64,000 nucleotides of DNA from JBLNCE01 sp050260415 (GTDB lineage: Bacteria; Bacillota; UBA4882; JAAYXC01): positions 62,001 to 126,000 of the forward strand of contig JBLNCE010000085.1 of assembly GCA_050260415.1 (NCBI GenBank), written 5' to 3'. Shown here in pieces: positions 8,564-16,672 of the stretch. The position numbers were made by a program, and so were the translations under genes. The notes beneath the pieces were generated by a model, which was not told the DNA's origin, ran no database searches, and was given only the letters and a program-made list of their open reading frames with translations. Position 1 is the first letter of the stretch. Every line of letters begins with the position of its first letter.

Positions 8564-10329
8564 GGTCGATTCCGTGCCTCCGCCGGTTCCGCCTCAGAAT
8601 CGGCGTTGTCCGCGGTGAACTGCCGTTCATAGAGCCTGCGGTACAATCCGTCTTTCGCCATGAGTTGTTCATGCGTGCCTTCTTCATGGACCACGCCGTC
8701 CGCGAGGACAATGATCCTATGGGCGGACTGTACCGTCGACAAGCGATGCGCGATGATAAACGTGGTCCGATCGTGCATCAGGTTTTCCAGCGCCTCCTGG
8801 ACGAGGTATTCGGATTCCGTATCAAGGGCCGAGGTGGCTTCATCCAGGATAAGGATGCGCGGATTGCGCAGGATGGCGCGGGCAATGGCGATGCGCTGCC
8901 TTTGTCCGCCCGATAGTGACGCGCCGCGCTCGCCTAGCACCGTGTCGAATCCCGCGGGGAGATCCTCGATAAAATCAATGGCGTTGGCCGCCTTGGCCGC
9001 GGCGCGGATCTCTTCCTCGGTCGCGCCAATCCGCCCATAGGCAATGTTTTCCCGCACCGTGACGCTGAAAAGGAGGGTTTCCTGGGGCACCAGGCCGATC
9101 TTGTCCCGCAGGGAGGCAATCTTGACCGTACGCAGGTCATGGCCGTCCACCAGGACCTGCCCGTGATCCGGATCGTAGAAACGGGGAATCAGGTTGATCA
9201 AGCTGGTCTTCCCCGCCCCGCTGGGCCCGACGAGGGCGACGACCTCGCCGGGATGCACGTCGAGGTTAATATGGGCCAATACGGGTTGGTTGGGATGATA
9301 ACCGAAGGTTACGTCGCGAAACTCGACATGGCCGCTATAGCTTGGCAATGATACCGCATTCGGCGCGTCCTCGATCTCGGGTGTTTGGTCGAGGACCTCG
9401 AAGACACGCTCGGAAGCCGCCAACGCCTGCTGCAACGTATTGAAAGTATTGGTCAGACTCGTGAGAGGGGCGCCCGCCATGCCGATCAGACCCAGAAAGG
9501 CCATGAGATCGCCCACGGTCAGGAAACCGCGCAGTACTTCCGTGCCGCCGTACCACAAGACAAGGCCGAAGGCGGCCGCGAAGACCAGTTCGATCGTGGG
9601 CGCGGTGACGGCCATGGCCTGGGTCGATTTCATCGAGGCGTTGAAGTTTGCCTCGTTTACCTTCGCGAAGCGCCGGGAGACGAGCTCCTCCAGCGTAAAA
9701 GCCTTGATCACCCGGATACCCGAGAGGTTCTCTTGCAGCAGGGAGGCCAGATCGGCGGTTCTCTCCTGGAGCCGGCGGCTGATCCCGCGAATTCTCCGCG
9801 CGGCCTTCGAGATGACCCAACCCGCGACGGGGATGGCGGTCAGAGTCAGCAACGCCAAGCGCCAGTCCAAATAGAGGATGACGCCGAGGATCCCGAGGAG
9901 AAAAATGGTCTGATACACCAGATCGGCGGCCCCCGCGGAAACGCTGACCTGGATCAAGCCGATGTCGTTCGTTACCCGGGCCACGAGCTCCCCGACGCGA
10001 TGCGTCTCGTGATAGGCGATGGACATGCGTTGCACGTGCTGGAAGATCTGATTGCGCAGATCCACGATTACCCGCTGGCCCACATAAGCCATTAAGTACT
10101 TCTGGGCGAAGGAAAACAGCCCTTTGATCAGCGTCAGCGCGACAACCGCCAAGACAATCAGGCTCAAGACCAAGGAACTCAAGCCGGTGCTCAAACGGTC
10201 GACGACCCGTCCGAATACCAAGGGAACGGCCAGATTCGCCCCCACCACGATCAAGAGCGCCACGAAGCCCATGGTGAATTGACGCCAGTGGGGAACCATG
10301 TATGAGAAGAGTCTACGCGCCGTGTTCAT
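8560..10329 (-). CDS. ABC exporter with fused membrane and ATPase domains (MsbA-like)
   Basis: A half-transporter of 589 residues. About six membrane segments occupy residues 15-310, and the nucleotide-binding domain follows, with Walker A GPSGAGKTS, signature LSGGQRQRIA, Walker B ILILDEATSALD and the switch histidine in IIAHRLSTV. The family exports lipids, glycolipids, peptides or drugs as a homodimer. Placement between two LpxB-related genes, overlapping 17 bp with one and 4 bp with the other, suggests a lipid-linked glycan as cargo rather than a drug. The C-terminal tail is acidic. The substrate is inferred from context only. Confidence 0.9.
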   Translation of the reverse strand: MNTARRLFSYMVPHWRQFTMGFVALLIVVGANLAVPLVFGRVVDRLSTGLSSLVLSLIVLAVVALTLIKGLFSFAQKYLMAYVGQRVIVDLRNQIFQHVQRMSIAYHETHRVGELVARVTNDIGLIQVSVSAGAADLVYQTIFLLGILGVILYLDWRLALLTLTAIPVAGWVISKAARRIRGISRRLQERTADLASLLQENLSGIRVIKAFTLEELVSRRFAKVNEANFNASMKSTQAMAVTAPTIELVFAAAFGLVLWYGGTEVLRGFLTVGDLMAFLGLIGMAGAPLTSLTNTFNTLQQALAASERVFEVLDQTPEIEDAPNAVSLPSYSGHVEFRDVTFGYHPNQPVLAHINLDVHPGEVVALVGPSGAGKTSLINLIPRFYDPDHGQVLVDGHDLRTVKIASLRDKIGLVPQETLLFSVTVRENIAYGRIGATEEEIRAAAKAANAIDFIEDLPAGFDTVLGERGASLSGGQRQRIAIARAILRNPRILILDEATSALDTESEYLVQEALENLMHDRTTFIIAHRLSTVQSAHRIIVLADGVVHEEGTHEQLMAKDGLYRRLYERQFTADNADSEAEPAEARNRP

Positions 10330-11647
10330 CGTATTTTGTTCCTCTGTCTCTTTCGGAGATGGCCCCGGCCCCGTATCGCTCCGTCAGGACTTCGGCGACT
10401 AGATGGGCCAGTCTGACCGAGGCACCGGTTTCCCCGGCGAGACCCGCCAGACGTTGGGACATGTCCGCGCGGCGTCTTGGGTCGGAAAGCAATCGGATCG
10501 CCTGGCGGCCGACATCCTCGGGACTGATCTTGCCCCGCACTTCGGGAACGATAGCTGCGCCCGCCAGGCGGTTTGGCCAAGCGGTATATTCCACCTTGGC
10601 CAGGACCTTGGGCAGCAGCCAACGCTTGATCGCCCCGCCCAAGACGGGGATGCCGCCGATAAGGCCGGGCAAACCTTCCAAGGGAATGCGTTCGGGGTAC
10701 TCGAGCTGGAGAACCACGATCATGGGAACGTTCAGGTAAGCCAACTCGGCCGTGTTTGTTCCCGGGAGGGACAGGGCCAGATCCGCCGCTCCCATCAAGT
10801 CGTATTGACGGCCGCGTAAGACCGGGACCGTTAGTCCGCCACGCGTTCTGATTATTCCCGGGGATTCCCAAGCCGTGCGCCCATCCTCGGTCATGCGCCC
10901 CGGGATGTATTCGCCCGCAAACCCAAGCCGGCTCGCGCTCGCACCGGTTAACGCCTGTGCCAGTTGGTCCTCGGAAACAAACGGCGACAAGCTGATTATC
11001 GGCGCGATGTCCGTTATTTCCCCCGCCGCCAGCTGCGATGCCTGCAAAAGGAAAGGAGCCATGTACTCCAGATGTTGAGGACGGCTGCCGGGCATCAAGA
11101 GGAGCAGCGGGCGTTGACCGATGCCCAGCGCCCCGCGGACCTCCTCCGGCGGCAGTTCGGGTTTGACCGCGTCCAGCATCAAGTTGCCGATCACGCGCAG
11201 TTTCGCATCGCTTACGCCTTTGCTCTGCAGCCGGCGGCCCATCTTCGTATAGGGCACGGCGAACCGGGCGAAGGACGCAGGCCAATTGGCCAGCCCCTCC
11301 GTATACGCGATGGCCGGGTAGCGCAACCTCTTGGCCAGGATTGCCGCATAGGCGAGGTCCCCGCCCAGAAAGAGGACCAGCCCGACCGGCGCAGGGACGA
11401 AACCTTTGGGCCGGACACCGAGGGTCGCGTATTTGATCACCTCTTTCGGGCCAATCACGCGCGCGACGCCCGGCAGCGACCCGATCACGCCGCATTCGGC
11501 GCCGCTGGCAAACATGCATGGGGGAACAAAGACCGAAATCTCCGTCTCCCAAGGCAATGCCTTGATCGCGTCCACGGCCGGACGAACCCAACCGGCGACC
11601 TCTCCCGGACTGTTTGTGGTGATAATGATATCGATCGGTCTCGGCAC
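10313..11647 (-). CDS. LpxB-like glycosyltransferase (GT-B)
   Basis: A protein of about 444 residues resembling lipid-A-disaccharide synthase. It begins PIDIIITTNSPGEVAGWV, matching the first GT-B strand and glycine-rich turn. LFLGGDLAYAA, LLLLMPGSRPQHLEY and ALSLPGTNTAELAYL are the family's acceptor and UDP-sugar binding regions. The GTG at 11647 is preceded by GAGGGTGA and leaves 32 bp after the upstream glycosyltransferase; the open frame continues upstream without a better start. It shares only the broad fold with the other LpxB-related protein at 7352-8563. Whether it makes a lipid-A-like disaccharide cannot be decided: no lpxA, lpxC or lpxD is in the window. Confidence 0.8.
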   Translation of the reverse strand: MPRPIDIIITTNSPGEVAGWVRPAVDAIKALPWETEISVFVPPCMFASGAECGVIGSLPGVARVIGPKEVIKYATLGVRPKGFVPAPVGLVLFLGGDLAYAAILAKRLRYPAIAYTEGLANWPASFARFAVPYTKMGRRLQSKGVSDAKLRVIGNLMLDAVKPELPPEEVRGALGIGQRPLLLLMPGSRPQHLEYMAPFLLQASQLAAGEITDIAPIISLSPFVSEDQLAQALTGASASRLGFAGEYIPGRMTEDGRTAWESPGIIRTRGGLTVPVLRGRQYDLMGAADLALSLPGTNTAELAYLNVPMIVVLQLEYPERIPLEGLPGLIGGIPVLGGAIKRWLLPKVLAKVEYTAWPNRLAGAAIVPEVRGKISPEDVGRQAIRLLSDPRRRADMSQRLAGLAGETGASVRLAHLVAEVLTERYGAGAISERDRGTKYDEHGA

Positions 11648-11679
11648 AGAATCACCCTCGTCCTTGCCCACGATGCGAT

Positions 11680-12612
11680 TCACTCGGAGGATTGACTGGC
11701 GGGCCGGGTACGGGCGCGCGCGCCGGCAAGCGCCCGCACTTTTCTTTGCGCCTCGGTGAGATCCGCGAGACTGCCTGCCAAGGCCGCCAAAGCGGCCGGG
11801 TCGGCGGCCTTCGCGGACTCGCGGGCCAGGGCGGCACGGGTCCGGCGCAGCCGGAGCTTGATATCCAGCATGATCGCCCAATAGGCAAGGAAGGCCAAGA
11901 TAGGATAGTGTTTTTGGAAGTAGTACAGATTGCTCGGAAAGAGTTCCCGCGTGATACGGCTTCGGTTTTGTTTGGCGCCTTGGGCTTGATAATGGATTAC
12001 CCGGGCTTGCGGAAGAAACATGAACCGATGGCCGCGACGAACCGCCCGGGTGATCCAGTCTAGGTCCTCATTATAGAAGAAGTATTTCTCATCGAGCAAT
12101 CCCACATCCTGCCAAACCCTACTTCTTGTCATTTGAAAACCCGTCCCCATGAAAGTGACCCTGAAGATGCGCCGGTAACTGGGCTTTATACTGGCGATGA
12201 TTGCGGTTCGCACCAACTGGCGGCGGCCGTCGGGGAAGAACAGATCGCCGCAGACTCCGGCAACATCGGCATGATTGACGAGATAATCATGCATGGCGTT
12301 AATGGTGCCAGGCAAGACCAGAATATCACTATTGAGCAGCATAATATAACTAGAATCGATACTTTTGCGTATTCCTTGATTATAAGCTCTAGCAGGTCCC
12401 AGGTTTTCGTTATTAGCAATAATAATAACTTCGGGAAAGTTCTCTTGTATCGCTTCAATCGTTCCATCGTTTGAATAATTATCAACGACAATGATTTGAT
12501 GGCTAAAGCTTGTCGCCTTTAAATCCTCATAGACCGAGGCAAGACATTCTAATACCAGCTTGCGCGTTCGGTAGGTTACGATTACGATGGATAATTCAGG
12601 TGCCACGGTCAT
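11680..12612 (-). CDS. Family 2 glycosyltransferase (rhamnosyltransferase-like), AT-rich 5' half
   Basis: A 310-residue GT2 enzyme. ELSIVIVTYRTRKLVLECLAS and DNYSNDGT bind the nucleotide, MLLNSDILVLPG contains the metal-binding Asp pair region, and FFYNEDLDWITRAVRRG carries the ED motif. The C-terminal 60 residues form a basic, helical tail. The 5' half is strikingly poor in G+C for this window: by hand 66 of 180 bases at 12301-12480, against 40 of 60 at 10501-10560. That suggests recent acquisition of this part. It sits between the TagB-like gene and the LpxB-like gene in the minus-strand operon. Confidence 0.85.
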   Translation of the reverse strand: MTVAPELSIVIVTYRTRKLVLECLASVYEDLKATSFSHQIIVVDNYSNDGTIEAIQENFPEVIIIANNENLGPARAYNQGIRKSIDSSYIMLLNSDILVLPGTINAMHDYLVNHADVAGVCGDLFFPDGRRQLVRTAIIASIKPSYRRIFRVTFMGTGFQMTRSRVWQDVGLLDEKYFFYNEDLDWITRAVRRGHRFMFLPQARVIHYQAQGAKQNRSRITRELFPSNLYYFQKHYPILAFLAYWAIMLDIKLRLRRTRAALARESAKAADPAALAALAGSLADLTEAQRKVRALAGARARTRPASQSSE

Positions 12613-12683
12613 TCATCACAACCTTAGTTTACATGTAATAGAGAGCACATGAGATATGGCAAGCTGTGCAAGACTCCATCCTC

Positions 12684-13733
12684 TTACAAACAGGACCAGA
12701 TCGCCTTTGCCGCCCTTTTGGCGGCGTTTCCATCCGGCTCGTGGAATATGTACCGGAAAAGTTCCTCCCGCACGGAGCGATTCTTTTCCGGATGGGCCAG
12801 GCTTTCCATGATCGCCTGCCAAGCAACCCCTTTTTTCCTTACGACCTTTCCCGCCCGCCAGACCCAGGTGGCTCTTCTTCCGCCGAGGCGGTAGATGGAA
12901 TCCAGGAAGACCATGGGGCGGTTAAAGGCCAGATATTCGTGGGTAACGCTTGAGACATCCCCGACGAGAAGGTCGGAGGCGGCCATGACGGGAATGATGT
13001 CCGGCGCGTAATCGATCAAGCGCACATTTGGACGGTTTGACGCGAGGCTCGCGATCAAAGGGTAGTATTTATGATCGTACTTCTTCGTATTCGGGTGAAG
13101 CTTGATGATAAGATTGACGCTATCCGGAACGCCTGCGATGATCTCACGGCAGAATCGCGCGATACTCGAATTGCCGTATGAATCGCGCCAGGTCGGCGCG
13201 TATAAAACGCTGGGTTTCGAGGGATCGAGCCTTAAGCGGCCGAGCTCAACCTCTCTGGAGAGCTGGCCGTTGAAGACCCGATCGAGCTTCGAATAGCCGA
13301 CGATCTCCACGCGCAGCCGCTGAAGCAGTCCGCGCGCGGCAAGATCGTCGCGAAGCTTCCTGCCCGGCAGCAGGACGAGAGCGTATTGCTCCAGGCGGCG
13401 GTCGACATTATAAGGTTTGTCCGAGGTACCGTGAAAAACTTGGATATGTTTCGCCGGAATCCCGGCAAAAGACTTGGCGGTAAAATCACTGTGCACGATG
13501 ATTTCCGGTGCGAGCGCGCGCATCCTTTCGACAGCCGCCGGCCGATCCCGGTATAGTTCGAGATCGGTTCCCGGGTATTCTTGTTCGATGACGGTTTTGG
13601 TATCGCCGCCGTCCGTAAGGATCGTACCGCCGGTTTCTTTCAAGATGTAGATAAAAGACGGTATCTGGTGGATCGAATTATCGACGAAATAAACGATCGT
13701 TTTGATCACCCCATCCGCGACAGCCTCGCGCAT
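12684..13733 (-). CDS. CDP-glycerol glycerophosphotransferase family protein (TagB/TagF-like), copy 2
   Basis: A paralog of the protein at 1762-2817, sharing the HIQVFHGTSDKPY, LYAPTWRDSYGNSS, LIIKLHPNTKKYDHKYY and LLVGDVSSVTHEYL blocks. These include the histidines of the glycerophosphotransferase active site. It should transfer or polymerise an alditol phosphate onto a membrane-linked glycan. The ATG at 13733 gives 349 residues, close to the 351 of copy 1, although its ribosome binding site is weak; the frame remains open to a TTG at 13784. It is the first gene of the minus-strand operon that runs to 6372. Confidence 0.85.
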   Translation of the reverse strand: MREAVADGVIKTIVYFVDNSIHQIPSFIYILKETGGTILTDGGDTKTVIEQEYPGTDLELYRDRPAAVERMRALAPEIIVHSDFTAKSFAGIPAKHIQVFHGTSDKPYNVDRRLEQYALVLLPGRKLRDDLAARGLLQRLRVEIVGYSKLDRVFNGQLSREVELGRLRLDPSKPSVLYAPTWRDSYGNSSIARFCREIIAGVPDSVNLIIKLHPNTKKYDHKYYPLIASLASNRPNVRLIDYAPDIIPVMAASDLLVGDVSSVTHEYLAFNRPMVFLDSIYRLGGRRATWVWRAGKVVRKKGVAWQAIMESLAHPEKNRSVREELFRYIFHEPDGNAAKRAAKAIWSCL

Positions 13734-13904
13734 AATCCCGTGCGTCGATACGCAAAAACCGCCTTGCCGAATGCGCCGGGACAAGACTTCGCGACACCGG
13801 CCAGGTCTATCTGGTAATTTCGCCTATCCCCCTTGGATTCCTGCCTGGCTTGGTCGACAAGGAAGAAGCATCACGACCGCGTGAGACACGACCGCGTGTC
13901 CGCC

Positions 13905-13934
13905 TTGACACCGCGCCGCAGGCTGTGCTATACT
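13905..13934 (+). promoter_or_regulatory. Sigma-70/SigA-type promoter for the SAM-riboswitch operon
   Basis: TTGACA at 13905-13910 and TATACT at 13929-13934 are separated by 18 bp. Transcription would start near 13941, about 16 bases before the S-box aptamer. Just upstream, CACGACCGCGTG occurs twice (around 13872-13898), the second copy within a small palindrome, GACACG-ACCG-CGTGTC. Confidence 0.8.
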
Positions 13935-13956
13935 CGGTGAAAAGTTCATAGTCTGA

Positions 13957-14090
13957 CTCTTATCTAGAGAGGTCGAGGGACTGGCCCGATGAAGCCTCGG
14001 CAACCAGGCTGTTGGTGTTCTCGATCGATCGAGGGCGCCGTGAGCCAGGTGCCAAATCCTGCAAAGACTGTGGTCTTTGAGAGATGAGAG
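13957..14090 (+). promoter_or_regulatory. SAM-I riboswitch (S-box)
   Basis: The conserved S-box core is present in order: CTTATC, AGAGAGG, GAGGGA, CTGGCCCGATGAAGCC, CGGCAACC, GTGCCAAATCCTGC and the closing GAGATGAGAG that pairs with CTCTTATC to form P1. S-box RNAs bind S-adenosylmethionine and switch off methionine, cysteine or homocysteine genes. Here the aptamer precedes a DUF39/NIL/UPF0280 homocysteine module, so high SAM should stop transcription at the terminator at 14105. Confidence 0.95.
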
Positions 14091-14104
14091 GAGCGGCGCC
14101 TGAA

Positions 14105-14139
14105 AAGCGGCCTCTTCTCGGGAAGGGGCCGCTTCTTTT
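14105..14139 (+). terminator. Intrinsic terminator of the S-box expression platform
   Basis: AAGCGGCC at 14105-14112 pairs with GGCCGCTT at 14127-14134, followed by CTTTTG. It lies 14 bases after the aptamer P1 stem and 43 bases before the start codon of the first gene, as expected for a SAM-dependent attenuator. Confidence 0.85.
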
Positions 14140-14181
14140 GATGCCCCGAAGCCAAGCGTCATGAGCAGGGAGTGATGACCG

Positions 14182-15345
14182 ATGAAAACCTTTGCGGAGA
14201 TCAATGAGCGTCTTCGCGCGGGCAAGGCCGTGGTCCTCACGGCCGAGGAAGTAATCCCGCTGGTCAAGGAGAAAGGCCCGCGGGCGGTGGCGGCGGAAGT
14301 GGACGTGGTGACCACCGCCACTTTCGGTCCGATGTGCAGCAGTGGCATGTTCGTCAACTTCGGTCATTCCGACCCGCCGATCAAGATGGCCAAGGCATGG
14401 CTGAACGACGTGCCCGTCTACGCCGGCGTGGCCGCCGTTGACGGCTATCTGGGTGCGACCGAATTGTCGGAGACCAGGGGGATGGAGTACGGAGGGGCGC
14501 ACGTAATCGAGGATCTCCTGGCGGGGAAGAAAATCAGACTTCGCGCCACCTCTTACGGCACCGATTGTTATCCCCGGAGGGAGATCGAGACCACGGTCGA
14601 CCTGGCCCATCTTAATCAGGCCTATCTTTTTAATCCGCGCAATGCGTATCAGAATTATCCGGTCGCCGTCAACAGCTCGGCGCGCACCATCTATACTTAC
14701 ATGGGCACGCTCCTGCCTCATTTCGGCAACGCCACCTACTCGAGCGCCGGCGAGCTGAGTCCGCTGCTGAACGACCCGCTTTACCGGACCATTGGCGTGG
14801 GGACCAGGGTCTTTATCGGCGGAACCATCGGGTATGTAGCTTGGGAAGGCACCCAGCACAACCCGGGGCAGGCGCGCGCCGATAACGGCGTCCCGATCTC
14901 CGGCGCGGGGACGCTGGCGTTGATCGGAAATCTCAAGGAGATGAACCGGCGCTATTTGCGCGCGGCCGTCTTTAACCGTTACGGGGTAACCATGTATGTC
15001 GGGGTCGGAGTGCCGATCCCGATCCTGGATGAAGAGATGGCCAGGTACGTTGGGGTCAGTAATGCCGAGATCCGTTCGACCGTAGTGGATTATAGCGTAC
15101 CGAGCCGCACCAGGCCCAATTTCGGCCAGGTCACCTACGCCGAGCTGCGTTCCGGGCATCTGGAGCTCGAAGGCCGCCGGATTCCGACCGCGCCCCTTTC
15201 CAGCCTTGCGCGGGCCCGCGAGATCGCGAATATCCTCAAGGATTGGCTGCGAAACGGACGTTTCCTGCTCCAGGAGCCCATACAGCCCTTGCCGGCGGAG
15301 AACAGGCCGCAGCCACTGGAAGATGACGGAGAGGAGCGGGCGTAA
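14182..15345 (+). CDS. Homocysteine biosynthesis protein, DUF39 family (COG1900)
   Basis: A 387-residue DUF39 protein. In methanogens and some anaerobes members of this family, with a NIL/ferredoxin partner, build homocysteine from aspartate semialdehyde and sulfide, bypassing O-acylhomoserine. Visible features are the cysteine in TFGPMCSSG (residue 52), the cysteine in YGTDCYPRR (residue 129) and the conserved GTRVFIGG and TQHNPGQARA blocks. There is no C-terminal CBS pair, unlike some archaeal members. It is preceded by a SAM-I riboswitch, which independently supports a role in sulfur amino acid synthesis. The next gene starts 2 bp after its stop. Confidence 0.88.
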   Translation: MKTFAEINERLRAGKAVVLTAEEVIPLVKEKGPRAVAAEVDVVTTATFGPMCSSGMFVNFGHSDPPIKMAKAWLNDVPVYAGVAAVDGYLGATELSETRGMEYGGAHVIEDLLAGKKIRLRATSYGTDCYPRREIETTVDLAHLNQAYLFNPRNAYQNYPVAVNSSARTIYTYMGTLLPHFGNATYSSAGELSPLLNDPLYRTIGVGTRVFIGGTIGYVAWEGTQHNPGQARADNGVPISGAGTLALIGNLKEMNRRYLRAAVFNRYGVTMYVGVGVPIPILDEEMARYVGVSNAEIRSTVVDYSVPSRTRPNFGQVTYAELRSGHLELEGRRIPTAPLSSLARAREIANILKDWLRNGRFLLQEPIQPLPAENRPQPLEDDGEERA

Positions 15346-15347
15346 TC

Positions 15348-15758
15348 ATGGTGAAGAAACGCGTGGTGCTGACCTTCCCGCCGGAACTGACCGAGGTGCC
15401 GATCACCTACCACCTCGTCAAGGACTTCGATCTGTCCCTTAACATCCTGAAAGCGAAGATCGTCCCCGGCGAAGAGGGCAAGCTCGTACTGGAACTGGCC
15501 AACGGCACGCTGGCGAACATCGCCGCCGGGTTGGAATTCCTCCGCGCGAAAGGTATCACCGTGGAGCCGGTGAGTAAGGAAATCACGCTCGCGGAGGAAG
15601 AGTGCGTTCATTGCGGCGCCTGCATCGGAGTATGTCAATCCGGGGCGTTGTCCCTGGATCCCGTGACCGCCGAGCTACGGTTCGACCGGGAGCAATGCAT
15701 CGTCTGCGAGCTTTGCGTGCATGCCTGCCCGGCCCGGGTCATCAAGGTAACCTTCTGA
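15348..15758 (+). CDS. NIL-domain and 4Fe-4S ferredoxin protein of the homocysteine module
   Basis: A 136-residue protein with an N-terminal NIL domain (residues about 1-75, starting KKRVVLTFPPELTEVPI) and a C-terminal two-cluster ferredoxin (residues about 80-134). The iron-sulfur ligands are in CVHCGACIGVCQSG and CIVCELCVHACP, each CxxCxxCxxxC. NIL domains otherwise occur on the methionine importer ATPase MetN. In characterised relatives this protein works with the DUF39 protein, supplying electrons or relaying sulfur. It lies 2 bp after the DUF39 gene and shares a base with the next start, so the three genes are a tight operon. Confidence 0.9.
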   Translation: MVKKRVVLTFPPELTEVPITYHLVKDFDLSLNILKAKIVPGEEGKLVLELANGTLANIAAGLEFLRAKGITVEPVSKEITLAEEECVHCGACIGVCQSGALSLDPVTAELRFDREQCIVCELCVHACPARVIKVTF

Positions 15759-16513
15759 TGGACCGCTCGTACCGCCGGTTCATGAGTCCGGGAGATCTGA
15801 CCGGTTTCCGGGTCGTGGTGGGTGAGACCGATCTGTGGGTGGCGGCGGAAACGGATCTGTCCATTCCGCTTAAGCGCCGGGTGGAGTTCCATCGGCGTCA
15901 GTTAAAGGCCTATATAGCGCGGGATCCCCTTTTCGCGGACGCGCTTGTCCCCATCAGGGGCCTGCCCGGGGCCCCCCCGCTGATCGCACGCATGTTGTCG
16001 GCGGCGGACATCGCGGGCGTGGGGCCCATGGCCGCGGTGGCCGGGGCGATCGCGCAAGCGGTCGGGGAGGATTTGCGCGCGGAGAGTCCGGAGATCATCA
16101 TCGAGAACGGCGGGGATCTCTTTCTTCGTTCCCGCGCTAAGAGAACCATTGCGGTTCTGGCCGGCGAGTCCTGCTTCAGCGGCAGATTGGGCATGGTCGT
16201 TCCCCCGTGCCCCGACGGATTCAGCGTCTGCACCTCGGCCGGCACGGTTGGACCTTCATTATCCCTAGGACGGGCGGATGCGGCCGTGGTCGCGGCGGAG
16301 GACGCGGCCCTTGCCGACGCGGTCGCCACCGCCCTCGGTAATCGCGTCAAGGCGGCAGGCGATCTGGAGGCGGCGGTCTCCTGGGCGACCAGCCTGCCCG
16401 GAGTGCGGGGGGCCCTGGCCGTTCTCGGCTCCAACTTGGCGGCTTCCGGTGAGATGACGCTCTGCGCGCTATCCGAATCCGATCGGCGCGAAGACAACAA
16501 ACCTACAACATAA
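15758..16513 (+). CDS. UPF0280 family protein (COG2122, ApbE-like fold)
   Basis: A 251-residue UPF0280 protein. The family has an ApbE-like fold, and COG2122 members have been tied genetically to homocysteine and cysteine synthesis in methanogens. Features are MSPGDLTGFRVVVGETDLWV near the N-terminus, the central VGPMAAVAGAIAQAVG and ENGGDLFLR segments typical of ApbE-related proteins, and SVCTSAGTVGPS. Its ATG overlaps the preceding stop (ATGA). Co-transcription behind the S-box with DUF39 and NIL/ferredoxin supports a shared pathway. The biochemical role remains unproven. Confidence 0.88.
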   Translation: MDRSYRRFMSPGDLTGFRVVVGETDLWVAAETDLSIPLKRRVEFHRRQLKAYIARDPLFADALVPIRGLPGAPPLIARMLSAADIAGVGPMAAVAGAIAQAVGEDLRAESPEIIIENGGDLFLRSRAKRTIAVLAGESCFSGRLGMVVPPCPDGFSVCTSAGTVGPSLSLGRADAAVVAAEDAALADAVATALGNRVKAAGDLEAAVSWATSLPGVRGALAVLGSNLAASGEMTLCALSESDRREDNKPTT

Positions 16514-16561
16514 TGTCGCATGGCGCCGGAACTCGGTATCCCATGACGCAATCTAGTCGAT

Positions 16562-16583
16562 ACAGGCTTCGGCCTGTTTTTTT
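16562..16583 (+). terminator. Intrinsic terminator after the homocysteine operon
   Basis: ACAGGC, TTCG tetraloop and GCCTGT form a 6-bp hairpin at 16562-16577, directly followed by a run of seven T (including the last stem base). It lies about 50 bp after the UPF0280 stop. Confidence 0.85.
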
Positions 16584-16672
16584 GTTCTCCAAAGCATAAA
16601 CGGGGGGTTGCCTGAACAAAATGAAATAGAAGTATTTGCTAACACTGGCAAGCCGACTGGAGGTATTGCGGA

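Noticed and set aside
13960..15159. 399-codon minus-strand frame through the SAM riboswitch and DUF39 gene
   Set aside because: It runs antisense through a riboswitch and a conserved gene and is compositionally an echo of the plus strand.
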